Part shown: piece by piece, positions 10,430 to 21,070 of the stretch
Position numbering within the stretch: position 1 is the stretch's first letter
Layout: each line of letters opens with the position of its first letter
DNA from: Malachius bipustulatus
Taxonomy: Eukaryota; Arthropoda; Insecta; Coleoptera; Melyridae
DNA: 64,000 nt
Direction: 5' to 3'
Assembly: GCA_910589415.1 (NCBI GenBank)
Contig: OU342632.1
Coordinates: forward strand, 42,645,341 to 42,709,340
The notes under the pieces: generated by a model
What the model was told of the DNA's origin: nothing
The model's database searches: none
The model's input: the letters and a program-made list of their open reading frames with translations, nothing else
Translations under genes and position numbers: made by a program

Positions 10430-12123
10430 TAATTGTGAAATGTCACGATCACTACTTGAATGTTTTGCTACTACCAGTCTTATGTATTTATGGTTAAATA
10501 TAATTGTTAATTTAAGTAAACTATAAGACCTCATTTTCAATCATCGAATATCTGTGTAGAATTTCATCATGAAAAGAATACAGGGTTATAAAAGTCATTC
10601 CATCAGACCATCAGCAAAGGTTCATTAATTGAATAGGTGAAGATTTGAACATGTCAAATTTACCATTCCTCTTACTTGGTGTAAAAAAGACATACTATGT
10701 AGAAGCATATCAATTGTTAGTGTTCATTCTCCACATCCTGGACATCTCAAAAGGTCATAACTTTTCTACACGGATATTTCCTTATTATGCAGAGTCTGGC
10801 TGGTCAAATCAGATAATGGGATGGATCCCAGAGGTTTTAGTTGTTTTTTTTTTTAAGAAATTAAGTTTATTTAATATTGAAGTGGTTTTTTGGGAGAATA
10901 AATATTTACCCAGTCCGGCTTTGTAAATATAAACCATCGTGCTATCATTAATAATATTAGTCGATGTTGTCTTCATACTACGATGCTTCTGAATAGCATT
11001 TACCTCAACAGTTCAGTTAAGATTTTCTCGATTCTGTTCCATCACCGCAAAAGTGTTTTAAAATATTTATAAGGAAGACTTTTTATATGATGTGGAAAAT
11101 GCATATATTTTAAATACTCTTTTTCACTTGCAATAACTGAATAATGGATAACTAAGATAATGAAGTATTATTCATGTTCTAAAATGAAAGGTATTATTTT
11201 TTATATTGAGTAATTGTGATTTGAATTTACACAGTATTTACTTTTGTCCTATGTGGCCTAGACAATTTTATATGTACGAAAATTTAATTTGCCATACATA
11301 AAGATTATATTATAAGGTAAATAAATATATGGATTTATTTACAAATGAAATTTATTTATCCTTCCAGTGTCCTACTGTACCTTGTACAATAAATTGAAAC
11401 TTTGGATGAATTTTTGCACTTATTTTTCATTTTTATTAATTTTGTTTCAGTTTAAATATTGATGTCTCCTCAATGTTTTTTGTATGCATAAGACAATTAC
11501 ATAGTATGTAATTTAACCCCGATTATCTGTATTGTGGGGAAAATTCTTCAATTTAGAAAAATTTAAAAGAGTAGAAGAGAAATCTGTTTAAAATGACCTC
11601 AAAAATTCCCTGCCAAGACTTTCTCCACTCTGGGTGACATTTTTTTTGCTCAATTTTCTAAAACTGTATGTTGCATTGAATTTCAAAAACAGAAGCTAAA
11701 ATATCTGAAAATTCAAACAATTGGCATCCAGTTCATTTTCTAACATAAAGTGGGTGATTATAAGAGTTTAATAAACCTTATTGCAGCATTTTTTTATGTT
11801 TTAAAATTTACTAAATTTTTATTTTTTGTTCCAGCCACAACCATTATAAAAAAAAATACAAAAAGTGCCATTTTATCAAAGACCTCAAGTGTACTGTTAT
11901 CCAAGATTGAATTGTTAAATTTTCAAAAACGGATTTCAAACAAATAACTGACAAAAAAAAAGATTCACATTAACTGGGTATGTGCTTGAGATTCGAGGTA
12001 TCTAATGAAATGGAAAAAAAAGATGTTTATTTTTTATTTTCTTGGTAGATAAAAGCTATTGAAAATATATTTTTGTCATTTTTATTTAATTTGCCAAAAA
12101 TATTTTATGTGAAGAGCTATATA
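10430..12123 (+). other. 3' UTR and intergenic sequence after the kelch gene
   Basis: No coding potential. AATAAA signals on the plus strand at 10897-10902, 11320-11325 and 11389-11394 could end the kelch transcript; the last is followed by a change to low-complexity sequence. Which one is used cannot be told from sequence. Confidence 0.5.
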
Positions 12124-12492
12124 CAGGATGTCCCGTATCGTTACCAGTGGCAGATCTGGGTATTTTGTTACCCCTTTCTTATTTAATAATTTCTAGGCCA
12201 CTGACTATAAAAATGAGACATTTTTGCAGATAGGTACCTTGTGTTGTTTTGAGGAAATATTCATCTCACGTTGTTGACACTGTTTTCATTCAAGATATTC
12301 CACAATGTAGAATCCATGAAAGTTTTTTTGTAAATCAACACACTTTAATAACGATCACAAAAATGATTAATTTCAGGAAATACTCATTTGCATTGATTTT
12401 TATTTTTTCCCTTGTACGGATTCCTACATTGAGAAGCATCTTGGAAACATGCCCTTTAAGCTTGTGACACATAGGTATTCATCAACACCCTG
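12124..12492. mobile_element. Short CAGGATG/CAGGGTG-ended element
   Basis: TA-CAGGATGTCCCGTATCG at the left and CATCAACACCCTG-TA at the right (369 bp). The interior (CCAGTGGCAGATCTGGG, AAGATATTCCACAATGTAG) resembles the middle of the larger element at 47922-49882, so this looks like an internally derived relative. The arms pair poorly beyond the first bases, so the right border is less sure than the left. Confidence 0.55.
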
Positions 12493-13164
12493 TATAGTGA
12501 TTCTCATTTGGTATACTTTTTAGCAAAGAAGGAAACACCTGTGGAATTTCGATATCATTCCTAACCAGCACAAGAAGACAATGATACAAAGTTATTATAG
12601 TCTATTACAACTCCTTTCGACCTAGTCGGTTATGGATTATGAGAATGAAAACTTTTAGACATAAAATAAAATAAGCTAAAGAATTATCTCCTTTCGTATC
12701 TACCTGGTTTAACACCCTGTATAAGCAGATGATAAAAAAAATAAAATATTTATTCTCATAACTTTGGGTATAGGGGTCAGGGGTGGTGTGTATAAACGTT
12801 AACAAACAGAACATGAAACAGATGAAGAACACATTAAATAATTTACATAACTTAGACAAAAGATTATACCAGATGAAATAGGCTGATTTGTCATTGCCAA
12901 ACGTGGTCTGAACAGTTGGAATAGACTATAGGTATGATTTTTTTTATAGTAATAATTGTTAAATATTGAACTGATTCTTCCTGGAGCTATTAAGAGGTTC
13001 AGTGAGATCAGACGGACTTTAGAGGTAATTTATATTTGATATTTAGTTATTTACAAGTAATTACCACAAATTTCCCATCTCTAATTATTTATTCTATTTG
13101 ATTTATACCTACATGATTATCGATTTGTGTTTATTCAACATAAAATATACGTTTTACTTAAATA
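12493..13164. other. Intergenic, downstream of SIRT5
   Basis: No gene seen. A lone CACCCTG-TA end at about 12712-12720 may be a fragment of the same hairpin family. A TTTATT at about 13131 reads AATAAA on the minus strand and may be the SIRT5 polyadenylation signal. Confidence 0.45.
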
Positions 13165-14058
13165 TTAAATATCTAATCCCAAAGCCTTAGGAAGAGTGGT
13201 ACCGCAAGGTCCATCGAAATAAAACTGAAAACTCTCTTCAGCTGGGGTCGCATTTAAATTAAATTCCGCAACGGGTTTCCCACGTCTGGCTACCATGGGT
13301 GCAAACGCAGCTGCAGGATAGACAACTGACGAAGTTCCGATAATAAGGCACAAATCACAAGATTCTATTAAAACACGGCTCTTCTCTATAACGTGCTGCT
13401 CCAAATTTTCATTGAACCACACGATATAAGGCCGTACCAAGAAGTTACAGTGCTTGCATTTAGGGAGGTCTTTCCTGTCTATTAGCGGTAGGTCCGTATC
13501 ATTCTTTGAGGGATCTCCTCTATCTTTCAAGGCTTCACAGATGGGTCGGTCGAGATTCTCTTCAACACGTTTACACTTCATGCATTTTACATGCGTGAGA
13601 GCCCCGTGTAATTCCAGAACATTTTCGCTACCCGCTCTCTGATGTAAGCCATCAATGTTTTGGGTTATTACATCGAATTTTCTACCTTCATTTTTGCAGA
13701 TCTGCTCGTATTTGGCTAGCGCAATATGTGCTTTGTTTGGTTGAGCATTAAAGGCTACTTCTCTTCGATAATGATAGAACTCCCATACAAGTGCTGGATT
13801 GGCTCGGAAGGCAGACATGCTTGCCAAGTCGACAGCTCGGTGTGTGCGCCATAGGCCCCCAGGGCCTCGAAATGTTGGTATTCCGGACTCTGCAGAGACA
13901 CCGGCACCTGTCAGAACTACGATGTTCTGTGCTTCTTTGAGGACTTCTCTAAAAGAGGAGTAGTCTGATAGATTACGTTTAGCCATTATTATTATTGGCA
14001 ATGTTAGGAATGAATTGTTTCGAATGATCCTGCAAAAATTCTTGTGCAAATAATTCAT
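13165..14058 (-). CDS. SIRT5: NAD-dependent lysine deacylase, SIRT5-like
   Basis: 297 aa in one uninterrupted exon, ATG at 14058. The first 30 or so residues are basic and hydrophobic with no acid, consistent with a mitochondrial presequence. Rossmann NAD motif GAGVSAESG at 51-59, TQNID at 132-136, catalytic His in LHG at 151. Tyr95 and Arg98 in EFYHYRRE correspond to the pair that in class III sirtuins reads the acidic succinyl, malonyl or glutaryl group, so desuccinylase-type activity is inferred. Zinc-binding cysteines are 159, 162, 201 and 204; the second pair is CX2C where I recall CX4C in the human protein. The length matches the family (about 310 aa). The enzyme would remove acyl groups from mitochondrial enzymes. 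No intron is visible, unlike the neighbouring genes; a retrocopy is possible, but the ORF is intact. Confidence 0.93.
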   Translation of the reverse strand: MNYLHKNFCRIIRNNSFLTLPIIIMAKRNLSDYSSFREVLKEAQNIVVLTGAGVSAESGIPTFRGPGGLWRTHRAVDLASMSAFRANPALVWEFYHYRREVAFNAQPNKAHIALAKYEQICKNEGRKFDVITQNIDGLHQRAGSENVLELHGALTHVKCMKCKRVEENLDRPICEALKDRGDPSKNDTDLPLIDRKDLPKCKHCNFLVRPYIVWFNENLEQHVIEKSRVLIESCDLCLIIGTSSVVYPAAAFAPMVARRGKPVAEFNLNATPAEESFQFYFDGPCGTTLPKALGLDI

Positions 14059-14437
14059 TAATCTGGATTTTTCTTTTCTCGCATAAATTAAAATCTTATT
14101 AACATTAATTCATTAATTAAGTTTTGAAAGTCTATTCTTAATTCCTAACTGCAGAATTAACAGATTTTAAAGAAAAGGGGATATGTTGTTGTTGTCTTCA
14201 ATGGCTAATAAAGGGGGCAACACGTAAATATAAATATTATAAATACATATAGGATAGGAAACGGGCTAAAGCTAAAAGAGAATTATAGAAAATTAGAAAT
14301 TTAAAAACAAGAAAATTAAAATAAAGAAATATAACCTAAAAATACTAAAGTCAAAGCACTTGCCAAATCAAAACAAAACTCAACAGTGTCATATCGGTCA
14401 AGGTCAAGGCTAACACGGACCTAAATTAGCGTCAAGG
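14059..14437. other. SIRT5 upstream region
   Basis: AT-rich upstream sequence of the minus-strand SIRT5 gene. No ORF or repeat border is recognised before the terminal inverted repeat that starts at 14438. Confidence 0.4.
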
Positions 14438-15405
14438 CGTTTATTTATATCCCAACTAGGTTTTGCCAAGCTACATCTTCTAGCTCTCCTATTGGTTGCT
14501 TAGAATTTTTATATTAGCGCGCGTACTTTTGAACTGGTCGAGGCAGAACGTGTGTACATAAAAGTAAACCACTGTGGAAGCGACAGCTAATAGCTCACTG
14601 CATGAATTTTGTTCGACCAACGGGTTTAGTTTATATTTCCACAGCAGCTTTCACTCTTATATTGTGTGAGCAAATGATAATTACTACATATTATGTAGTG
14701 ATAATAATTCAACTTAATGTTTCAACAATAATAAAATCAATAGAATGAAAGTATTTCAGAAAAAATGACCAATTAAATAATAATTTAGTGTGTAGGTATA
14801 TTTGGATCAAAAAATTACGCTGGAAATGTTTATTTATTGTGATGTAGAAGGACGTGTGTATTATTGTAACATTACAAGAAAATTGGACCACTTTTCAATA
14901 GATAATTTATTTATTGTCATTGGAATTGTTATTTGCCAAAATAATGATTCGATCTTTTTCTTTTGAAATTACCACAAAACTTAAATAGCTAATTATCGTA
15001 ATTGGAAAATTGCTTGCAATGCAACGTTATTTGGAGAATGTCTTGTACTATGATGTAACTGAATACAGAACAACTTTAACACTATCGTCTGTAATATACT
15101 AACTAACATACACAAAACAACCAATAACCGAAGTCCGTACGCGTAAAACTTACATTATGAAAAAAATTTCTAATAAGGCGTAAAACAACAACAGCACACC
15201 TTTATTGATATTAAAATTTATAGCCCTTATTTTATTATTTTCACTAGGGCAAGGACTAGAAGAAAGATCGAATACACAGAGACGACACGATCTCGAACGG
15301 TTTTGAATAATCACCAGTAGCATTCCGATCATACATTTGACTTCCATCAATCAAAACGCGGCATTTGTATACATTGTCAAAACCTAGTTGGGATATAAAT
15401 AAACG
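14438..15405. mobile_element. DNA element with a 28-bp perfect terminal inverted repeat
   Basis: The first 28 bases (14438-14465, starting CGTTTATTTATATCCCAACT) are the exact reverse complement of the last 28 (15378-15405). The 968-bp interior has no coding potential, so it is non-autonomous. I could not settle a target-site duplication or a superfamily. A diverged second copy follows directly. Confidence 0.75.
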
Positions 15406-15428
15406 CAGTAAACAGTGACATGAGCCAA

Positions 15429-16190
15429 AGCCGAGGTGTTTATCCATATCCCAACTAGATTTTGCCGAGCCACACCTTCTAGGTCTCTTATTGGTTGTTT
15501 ACAAATTTTATAACCGCGCGCGTACTTTTGAACTGATCGAGGCATAACGTGTGTCGTGTGTTACAATAAAAGTAAACCACTGAAGCAACAGCCAATTGGT
15601 TTGTATCGACCATATCGATGTTAGTTTATATTTCCACAGCTTTCAACCTTATATTGTGTGAGTAAATGAAAAAAAACAAGAAGTACAAAAGTTGGAAAAA
15701 ATCCATAATTAAAAATTTGTCCTCCTCAGACCGAAAGTATTAGTACTCGAAGCGTGACTAACTGATGGTCCCTACATTTGCTAATCAGTTAGTACATTAC
15801 ATTACTCAGGAGCTAATTAATAATTACCATAGTGACAATTATTTAACACATCTTACAACAATAATTCAAGGTAAAAAACTTAAATCAATAGATTGAAAGT
15901 GTTTCAAAAATCAAAACTACAATAAATTAATTATCGTAATCGGAAAATTGCTGAAAAGCTATTTTAGAGAAGCGGCAAGCAGAAAACTTTCATTGTAAGT
16001 TTTACTCTGTCCTTAAATACCTACACAAAACAGCAAACACCCGAAGAACGTATAGATGTAAAACTTGGATTACGAAATAAAATGTCTAATAAGGCACAAC
16101 AACAACAGGTCACATCTCAATTGCTATAAGAATTATTAGCTCTCATCCCTTATTGTTTACATATTCTATTTACAGATTTATTATTTTTGT
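15429..16190. repeat. Adjacent diverged copy of the 14438-15405 element
   Basis: Starts GTGTTTATCCATATCCCAAC and follows the first copy in order (CTTCTAG...CTCTTATTGGTTG, GCGCGCGTACTTTTGAACTG, TTATATTGTGTGAG, AATTATCGTAATCGGAAAAT, TCTAATAAGGC). Substitutions and indels are scattered throughout, and I see no matching right terminal repeat. It may be a tandem duplication or a second insertion. Confidence 0.7.
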
Positions 16191-16624
16191 CCTTCTCGAA
16201 TGTCTAAACCGTACCTACATACCTCAAAAACTGTTGAGAATTTACACAACAGACCTTATTATGTACTGACCAGGAATGTTTAGGTTTTTGAAAATTTTAA
16301 TTTTAAAAATTGGGGGTTGTACAAATTGAACCCCTACGTACCCTGTTCAAGTTACAGACAGGTAATAATTGCTGTTATAGTAGACTAATTAATAGAAAAA
16401 CAACACAAAAAAATTAATAAAAAAATATTCAGCCAATTTGAAGTTATACAGGGTGTTTTGTAATTGAATGTGAATATTTAAGGGGGTGATTTTTGGGTCC
16501 ATTTTAAGAAGAAAGAAAACTTCATAAGAACGTATGTCCTAAAAGTCTTAACTTTTGAGATACAGGGTGGTAAAGTTTTATAAAAATAAATAATTTTTTC
16601 ATAATATCTGTAATACCGCTCTGG

Positions 16625-16704
16625 CGAAGCACAGTAGAGGGGATACAATAGATCTTTTAGGTCGCAGTAACTTAATCACCCTCAAAAATACAAATACAAA
16701 TACA
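16625..16704 (+). mobile_element. 80-bp LINE 3' end with target-site duplication
   Basis: CGAAGCACAGTAGAGGGGAT...CAATAGATC...GGTCGCAGTAAC with an (AAATAC)n tail. AATACCGCTCTGG is duplicated on each side (16612-16624 and 16705-16717). The mirror sequence at about 17140-17165 holds the uninterrupted site. The text resembles the 3' UTR of the LINE fragment near 61300. Confidence 0.85.
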
Positions 16705-17296
16705 AATACCGCTCTGGATATTTTAATGAAATTTAATAGACAGGTATTACTCATCAAGAGGCATTTTTTCATGTACCACATTTCGTTTTATCTCCACTAG
16801 TCACATCTTGCAGAATTTTACCTATGCATATTTTTATATTTTTTTATTGTCATTTAACGACAATCTTGTGACCATGTAGAGAAACAGATTTTATTTTTTT
16901 AGGCAAAAACCTAGCTTCGGATTGAAAAAAAATAAGTGATCCAATTTGCTTGGAAATGAATGGGGATTCCAAAAATAATTTCTATTTGAACAGAAATCAG
17001 TGGCGTACCATCAATGTCTGCTAAAATATGCCGGTAAAATTCTGCACGATCATGCACCATCGTCACTAATGGAAATAAAATGAAACGTGGAACATGAGAA
17101 AATGCCCCTTGATGCGTAATACCTGTATACGAAATTTCATTAGAATATCCAGAGCGGTATTACAGATATTACGAAAAAATTATTTATTTTAATAGGATTT
17201 TATCACCCTGTATCTCAAAAGTTAAGACTCTTAGGACATACGTTCTTATGAAGTTTTCTCCTTAAAATAGACCCAAAAATCACCCCCTTAAATATT

Positions 17297-17911
17297 ATAA
17301 CGAACACCGCTCTGGAAAAAATTCTAGTAATTGCTTCTTCAACCTTTAACATTCTAGTCCACAATTTGCTTGTTTGTTTACATTCTCTTTTTTTATACTG
17401 AGTTAGTCAATGACATGTTCGCGACAGTTCCAGTCACATGTCATGTGACACATCGACAGACAGACGTTAGTTCTATGGATTTCTGGAGTGGGATCGCCGA
17501 ACAATCTGACATTTCCAGAATCCATGAATCGACGGCTGGTGCGCCGGTGCGACGTTCGAGAATGTACCTGCTAGAACGGAGTAGAACGTACCTACTGTTG
17601 CGTCGGGGGACTATAAAAGGACCACCGCGCGGCTGCGTGTTTTAGTTTAGTTTGGACATTGAGTGAAGTGAAGACAGAGAGCAGAGCAGTAACTAGTGGA
17701 AGCTGAACAGAGCAGTAGTGAAGTGAAGTGTGAAGTAAGGGAGCCAGTAGTGACAGTATAGCGAATTATAAAGAGAACAGCTGTGCTTAGTGTGTTTGAT
17801 TATTTAGAATAATTAATTATTAGAGGTTATAAGTACTTGTGGTGTTAAACAATAAAGTAGTAATTTGTAAGACTTTTCGGTGGTGATTTATTTATTGTGA
17901 GACCCGTAACA
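17297..17911 (+). repeat. 5' LTR of the gypsy element
   Basis: 615 bp, from ATAACGAACACCGCTCTGG to GAGACCCGTAACA. It contains a TATA box (TATAAAA at 17612-17618) and an AATAAA at 17851-17856. Compared with the 3' LTR I see one substitution (CTTTTCGG against CTTTTTGG) and absence of an 8-bp duplication (TATAGAGG). A 91-aa open frame at 17370-17645 is repeated in the other LTR and is not treated as a gene. Confidence 0.93.
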
Positions 17912-17961
17912 ACTGGTGTCAGAAGGGGGATACGGATTCCAGCAAGAAGATTAATTAGTTA

Positions 17962-19218
17962 ATGGGTAGATTAAGAAGTGGAAAGGAAATAGGAAGCGAC
18001 AAAATGTCTGAGAAAATGTTGGAGGATATGATGTTACTGCTCAAAAACGGCCAGGAAGAGCAGAAAAACATCATGAAGAAGCTCGAAGACACAGAAGAGA
18101 AGATGCTGCGACAACAGAAGGATAGTGAGGAGCAGCTGCTAAAAGTTATCCTGCAGCAAAGAGACGATTACGTGTGTGGACTAAATAAAGTGAAACAAGA
18201 CATTGACAGTGTTCGCGATGAAGTCGGTGGTGTTCGCGATGAAGTGAAATTGGTAGAAAATCGAGTAGAACGGAAAACGAAACTGCTGGTAGAGGAGATC
18301 GAGAATAAACTCAGAACTCTCGAAAGTTCTGAGGTAAAGCATTCTTCATGTGCCGTACCGACTAGCAGTTTTGGCGCGAAAGTGAAACCACCAGCATACG
18401 ACGGAACAACTCCCTGGACTGCGTACAAGATGCAGTTTCAGGCTGCATGCATGGCCAACGGGTGGAACGACGCAGAGAAGGCAACGGCACTGGTTCTTGC
18501 TCTTCGAGGGCAAGCTGTGGACATGCTGCAAACACTGCCGGTAGAACTGCACTCGAATTACAACCAATTGAGTGCAGCATTAGAACTTCGGTTCGGCAGT
18601 CGCCATATGGAGCAGGTTTTCCAAAATCAGCTAATGAGCAGAGTGCAGAAGCCGAACGAGTCGCTACAGGAGTTCGAAGCAGATGTCAACAGGATTGTCC
18701 ATCAAGCCTACCCAGACTCGCCGCAGAACTTCAAGGAACAACTAGCCTCGCAAACCTTTGTCAATGGGATACGAGACACTGAAATACAGAAGATCCTGCG
18801 CATGTCACATTTGACAAAGTCCAGAGAAGCGTTAGTTAGAGCGCTTGAGATAGACGCAGCAATCAAGGCGTCCAATGGTAGGAACTTCTCCAAGGTACGA
18901 GCAGTGACAATCAATGAGGAAAAAGAAGAGGACGTGACTACTATATTGGAAAGGCTAAGTAAAATGATGGTGGATAAGCTCTCTGACCTGTTGAATAATG
19001 ATGGGAAAAGAGGTTGGACTCCGAGGAGGGACGAAAACAGGAAACAGTGCTACCGTTGCGGTTCCAGTTTTCATTTCATACGCAATTGTAAGGCTGGTGA
19101 GCAGACTCATCGAAGTAGTGGATCCCTGGAACAAAGACCAGACAGGGAAAGGAGCAGAACCAGAGATAGAGGTATCTATCGGGAACGGGAAGATCTTCGT
19201 CCGCAGCAGGAAAACTAA
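17962..19218 (+). CDS. gag: Gag polyprotein of the gypsy element
   Basis: 418 aa, ATG at 17962, 50 bases after the 5' LTR. The N-terminal 110 residues are charged and rich in Glu and Lys with coiled-coil character (LLKNGQEEQKNIMKKLEDTE). A retrotransposon gag/capsid core follows (about 130-300; LALRGQAVDMLQTLP, QLMSRVQKPNESLQEFEADV). A CCHC zinc knuckle of the form CX2CX4HX4C lies at 363-376 (CYRCGSSFHFIRNC), then an Arg/Ser/Glu-rich tail. This protein forms the particle that packages element RNA. It looks intact. Confidence 0.9.
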   Translation: MGRLRSGKEIGSDKMSEKMLEDMMLLLKNGQEEQKNIMKKLEDTEEKMLRQQKDSEEQLLKVILQQRDDYVCGLNKVKQDIDSVRDEVGGVRDEVKLVENRVERKTKLLVEEIENKLRTLESSEVKHSSCAVPTSSFGAKVKPPAYDGTTPWTAYKMQFQAACMANGWNDAEKATALVLALRGQAVDMLQTLPVELHSNYNQLSAALELRFGSRHMEQVFQNQLMSRVQKPNESLQEFEADVNRIVHQAYPDSPQNFKEQLASQTFVNGIRDTEIQKILRMSHLTKSREALVRALEIDAAIKASNGRNFSKVRAVTINEEKEEDVTTILERLSKMMVDKLSDLLNNDGKRGWTPRRDENRKQCYRCGSSFHFIRNCKAGEQTHRSSGSLEQRPDRERSRTRDRGIYREREDLRPQQEN

Positions 19219-19229
19219 TTTCAGCCAGT

Positions 19230-20897
19230 GTGGAGGGGCGAATACTGGCTGACGACATCAAGGCCCCTAAGTTCGGTTCCACCAGAACACCGCAGTGCCA
19301 TGTGAACAGCCAAGACATCAGAGGGCGACAAGATGTTTTCAAGACATCTGGTTCGTGGCGAGACAGAAACGGGAGCGAAAGGCCCAGCTTCCGAGTGGAG
19401 AGCAAAGGTTTCTCGAGGAGTGAGCGAGACTTCAGACGGGGCGGTGGCTGCTGGCGGTTTGGTGATGATAATGGTCATGGTCGCAACCATGAACGGAACT
19501 GGAACGAAGAAAGACGCCCATTCAGGCGATTCGAGCACCGGAGTGACAGTCAGGGCAGTTTCATCAGAAACCCGCCACCGGCAGATGATGAGCAGGAGAG
19601 CAGGTCATCGGAGCATCGTCAGAGGCCCAAGCTGATGTTGGCGCCTCGTATTAAACCGATTGAGGACAGCCGGAAGGAAGAATGCGTTAAAAGGATCGTG
19701 ATCAATGAAGATACAGGATGGACGATAGAAGCATGCAGGAAAGAGCAAGAAAAAGACGAAGACATCGGAGACATTTTAAAACGTAAAGAAGAGAATGGAC
19801 CGAGACCAACGTGGGCAGAGGTTTCTCCACGTAGCCCAGAATATAAAGCTCTATGGTCACAATGGGAGTCGCTGCAAATCGAAAATGGTCTGCTGAAGAG
19901 AGCCTGGGAGAGTGCCGACGGAAAGAAGATCGTCATGCAGCTGGTGGTTCCAAGGAGTAAAGTTCCGAAGATTCTCGAAGTGATCCATGGAGGTACATCA
20001 GGAGCTCACTTCGGAGTGAACAAAACACTAGCGAAAGTTCGAGAGAGGTTCTACTGGGTGAACTGCAAGGACGATGTCGAAGCCTGGTGCCGTAAGTGCG
20101 AGAAATGTGCTGCAAGCAAGGGCCCAAGCAGAAGACTGACAGGCGCTATGAAGCAGTACAACGTCGGAGCCCCATTTGAGAGAATAGCCATAGACGTAGC
20201 AGGTCCTTTTCCGATCAGCGACAGCGGCAATCGCTTTATCCTGGTTGCCATGGATTATTTCAGCAAGTGGCCTGAAGCATACGCCATACCGAACCAAGAA
20301 GCTGCTACAGTTGCGAGAGTCTTGGTGGATAATTTAATCAGCAGATTTGGCGTACCTTTAGAGTTGCATTCCGATCAAGGACGAAACTTTGAATCTCAAG
20401 TTTTCGCAGAAATGTGTAAACTGCTCGGGATAAACAAGACAAGGACTACACCTCTCCATCCACAATCTGACGGTATGGTAGAACGGTTTAATCGAACAAT
20501 GGAGGAACATCTGTCGAAGGTGGTGAGCAACAATCAGCGAGATTGGGACCAGTACCTGCCTTTGTTGCTGATGTCGTACAGGGCAGCCATCCATGAGACT
20601 ACAGGGCAGACACCAGCCAAGGTTGTATTCGGCAAGGAGATTCGGCTACCCTGTGATTTGGTGTACGGTTCACCAAGCAGTCCACCATCGGAGATCAGAA
20701 ATTATGTCGACGAATTAAGAAACTCCATGGCAGAAGTGCATTCCCTAGTCAGGAGGAAGATCAAGTTGGCCAGCGACCGAATGAAGGCGAGGTACGACTT
20801 GAAGGCAAACTCCGGCGGCTTCACAGAAGGAGACAAAGTGTGGTTTTATAATCCAACTAGGAAGAAGGGTTTGTCGCCTAAGTTTATGCCATCCTGA
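19230..20897 (+). CDS. pol: Integrase (truncated pol) of the gypsy element
   Basis: Open frame of 555 codons that begins at a GTG, so its true start is unclear; it may be read as a frameshift product after gag. Residues 1-130 are Arg/Gly/Ser-rich. From about 150 it matches the region ahead of integrase (IKPIEDS, EYKALWSQWESL). The zinc domain has His 253 and 260 with Cys 290 and 293. The catalytic core has Asp322 (AIDVAGPF), Asp382 (HSDQGRN) and Glu418 (GMVERFNR), an exact DD35E spacing. Protease, RT and RNase H are missing. A TGA at 20895-20897 cuts the C-terminus; in the same frame, integrase-like sequence (EGPYTIIKRINDVVYRIQ) continues to a stop near 21028, so the TGA looks like a nonsense mutation. 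Confidence 0.9.
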   Translation: MEGRILADDIKAPKFGSTRTPQCHVNSQDIRGRQDVFKTSGSWRDRNGSERPSFRVESKGFSRSERDFRRGGGCWRFGDDNGHGRNHERNWNEERRPFRRFEHRSDSQGSFIRNPPPADDEQESRSSEHRQRPKLMLAPRIKPIEDSRKEECVKRIVINEDTGWTIEACRKEQEKDEDIGDILKRKEENGPRPTWAEVSPRSPEYKALWSQWESLQIENGLLKRAWESADGKKIVMQLVVPRSKVPKILEVIHGGTSGAHFGVNKTLAKVRERFYWVNCKDDVEAWCRKCEKCAASKGPSRRLTGAMKQYNVGAPFERIAIDVAGPFPISDSGNRFILVAMDYFSKWPEAYAIPNQEAATVARVLVDNLISRFGVPLELHSDQGRNFESQVFAEMCKLLGINKTRTTPLHPQSDGMVERFNRTMEEHLSKVVSNNQRDWDQYLPLLLMSYRAAIHETTGQTPAKVVFGKEIRLPCDLVYGSPSSPPSEIRNYVDELRNSMAEVHSLVRRKIKLASDRMKARYDLKANSGGFTEGDKVWFYNPTRKKGLSPKFMPS

Positions 20898-21070
20898 GAA
20901 GGGCCTTACACAATTATTAAAAGGATAAACGACGTGGTGTATAGGATACAGCGAAGCGGAGCCCCCAAGTGCAAGATGAAGGTAGTCCACCTGAATCGTC
21001 TGGCACCCTACTGTGGAGACAGCGAATAAGTCCGTTCGAGCGGGACGCTCGAAAATAGAAAGGGGGCAGT

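Noticed and set aside
17370..17645. 91-aa open frame in the 5' LTR, repeated exactly at 21144-21419
   Set aside because: It lies inside both LTRs and spans the TATA box, so its duplication is explained by the LTR repeat; no motif supports a protein.
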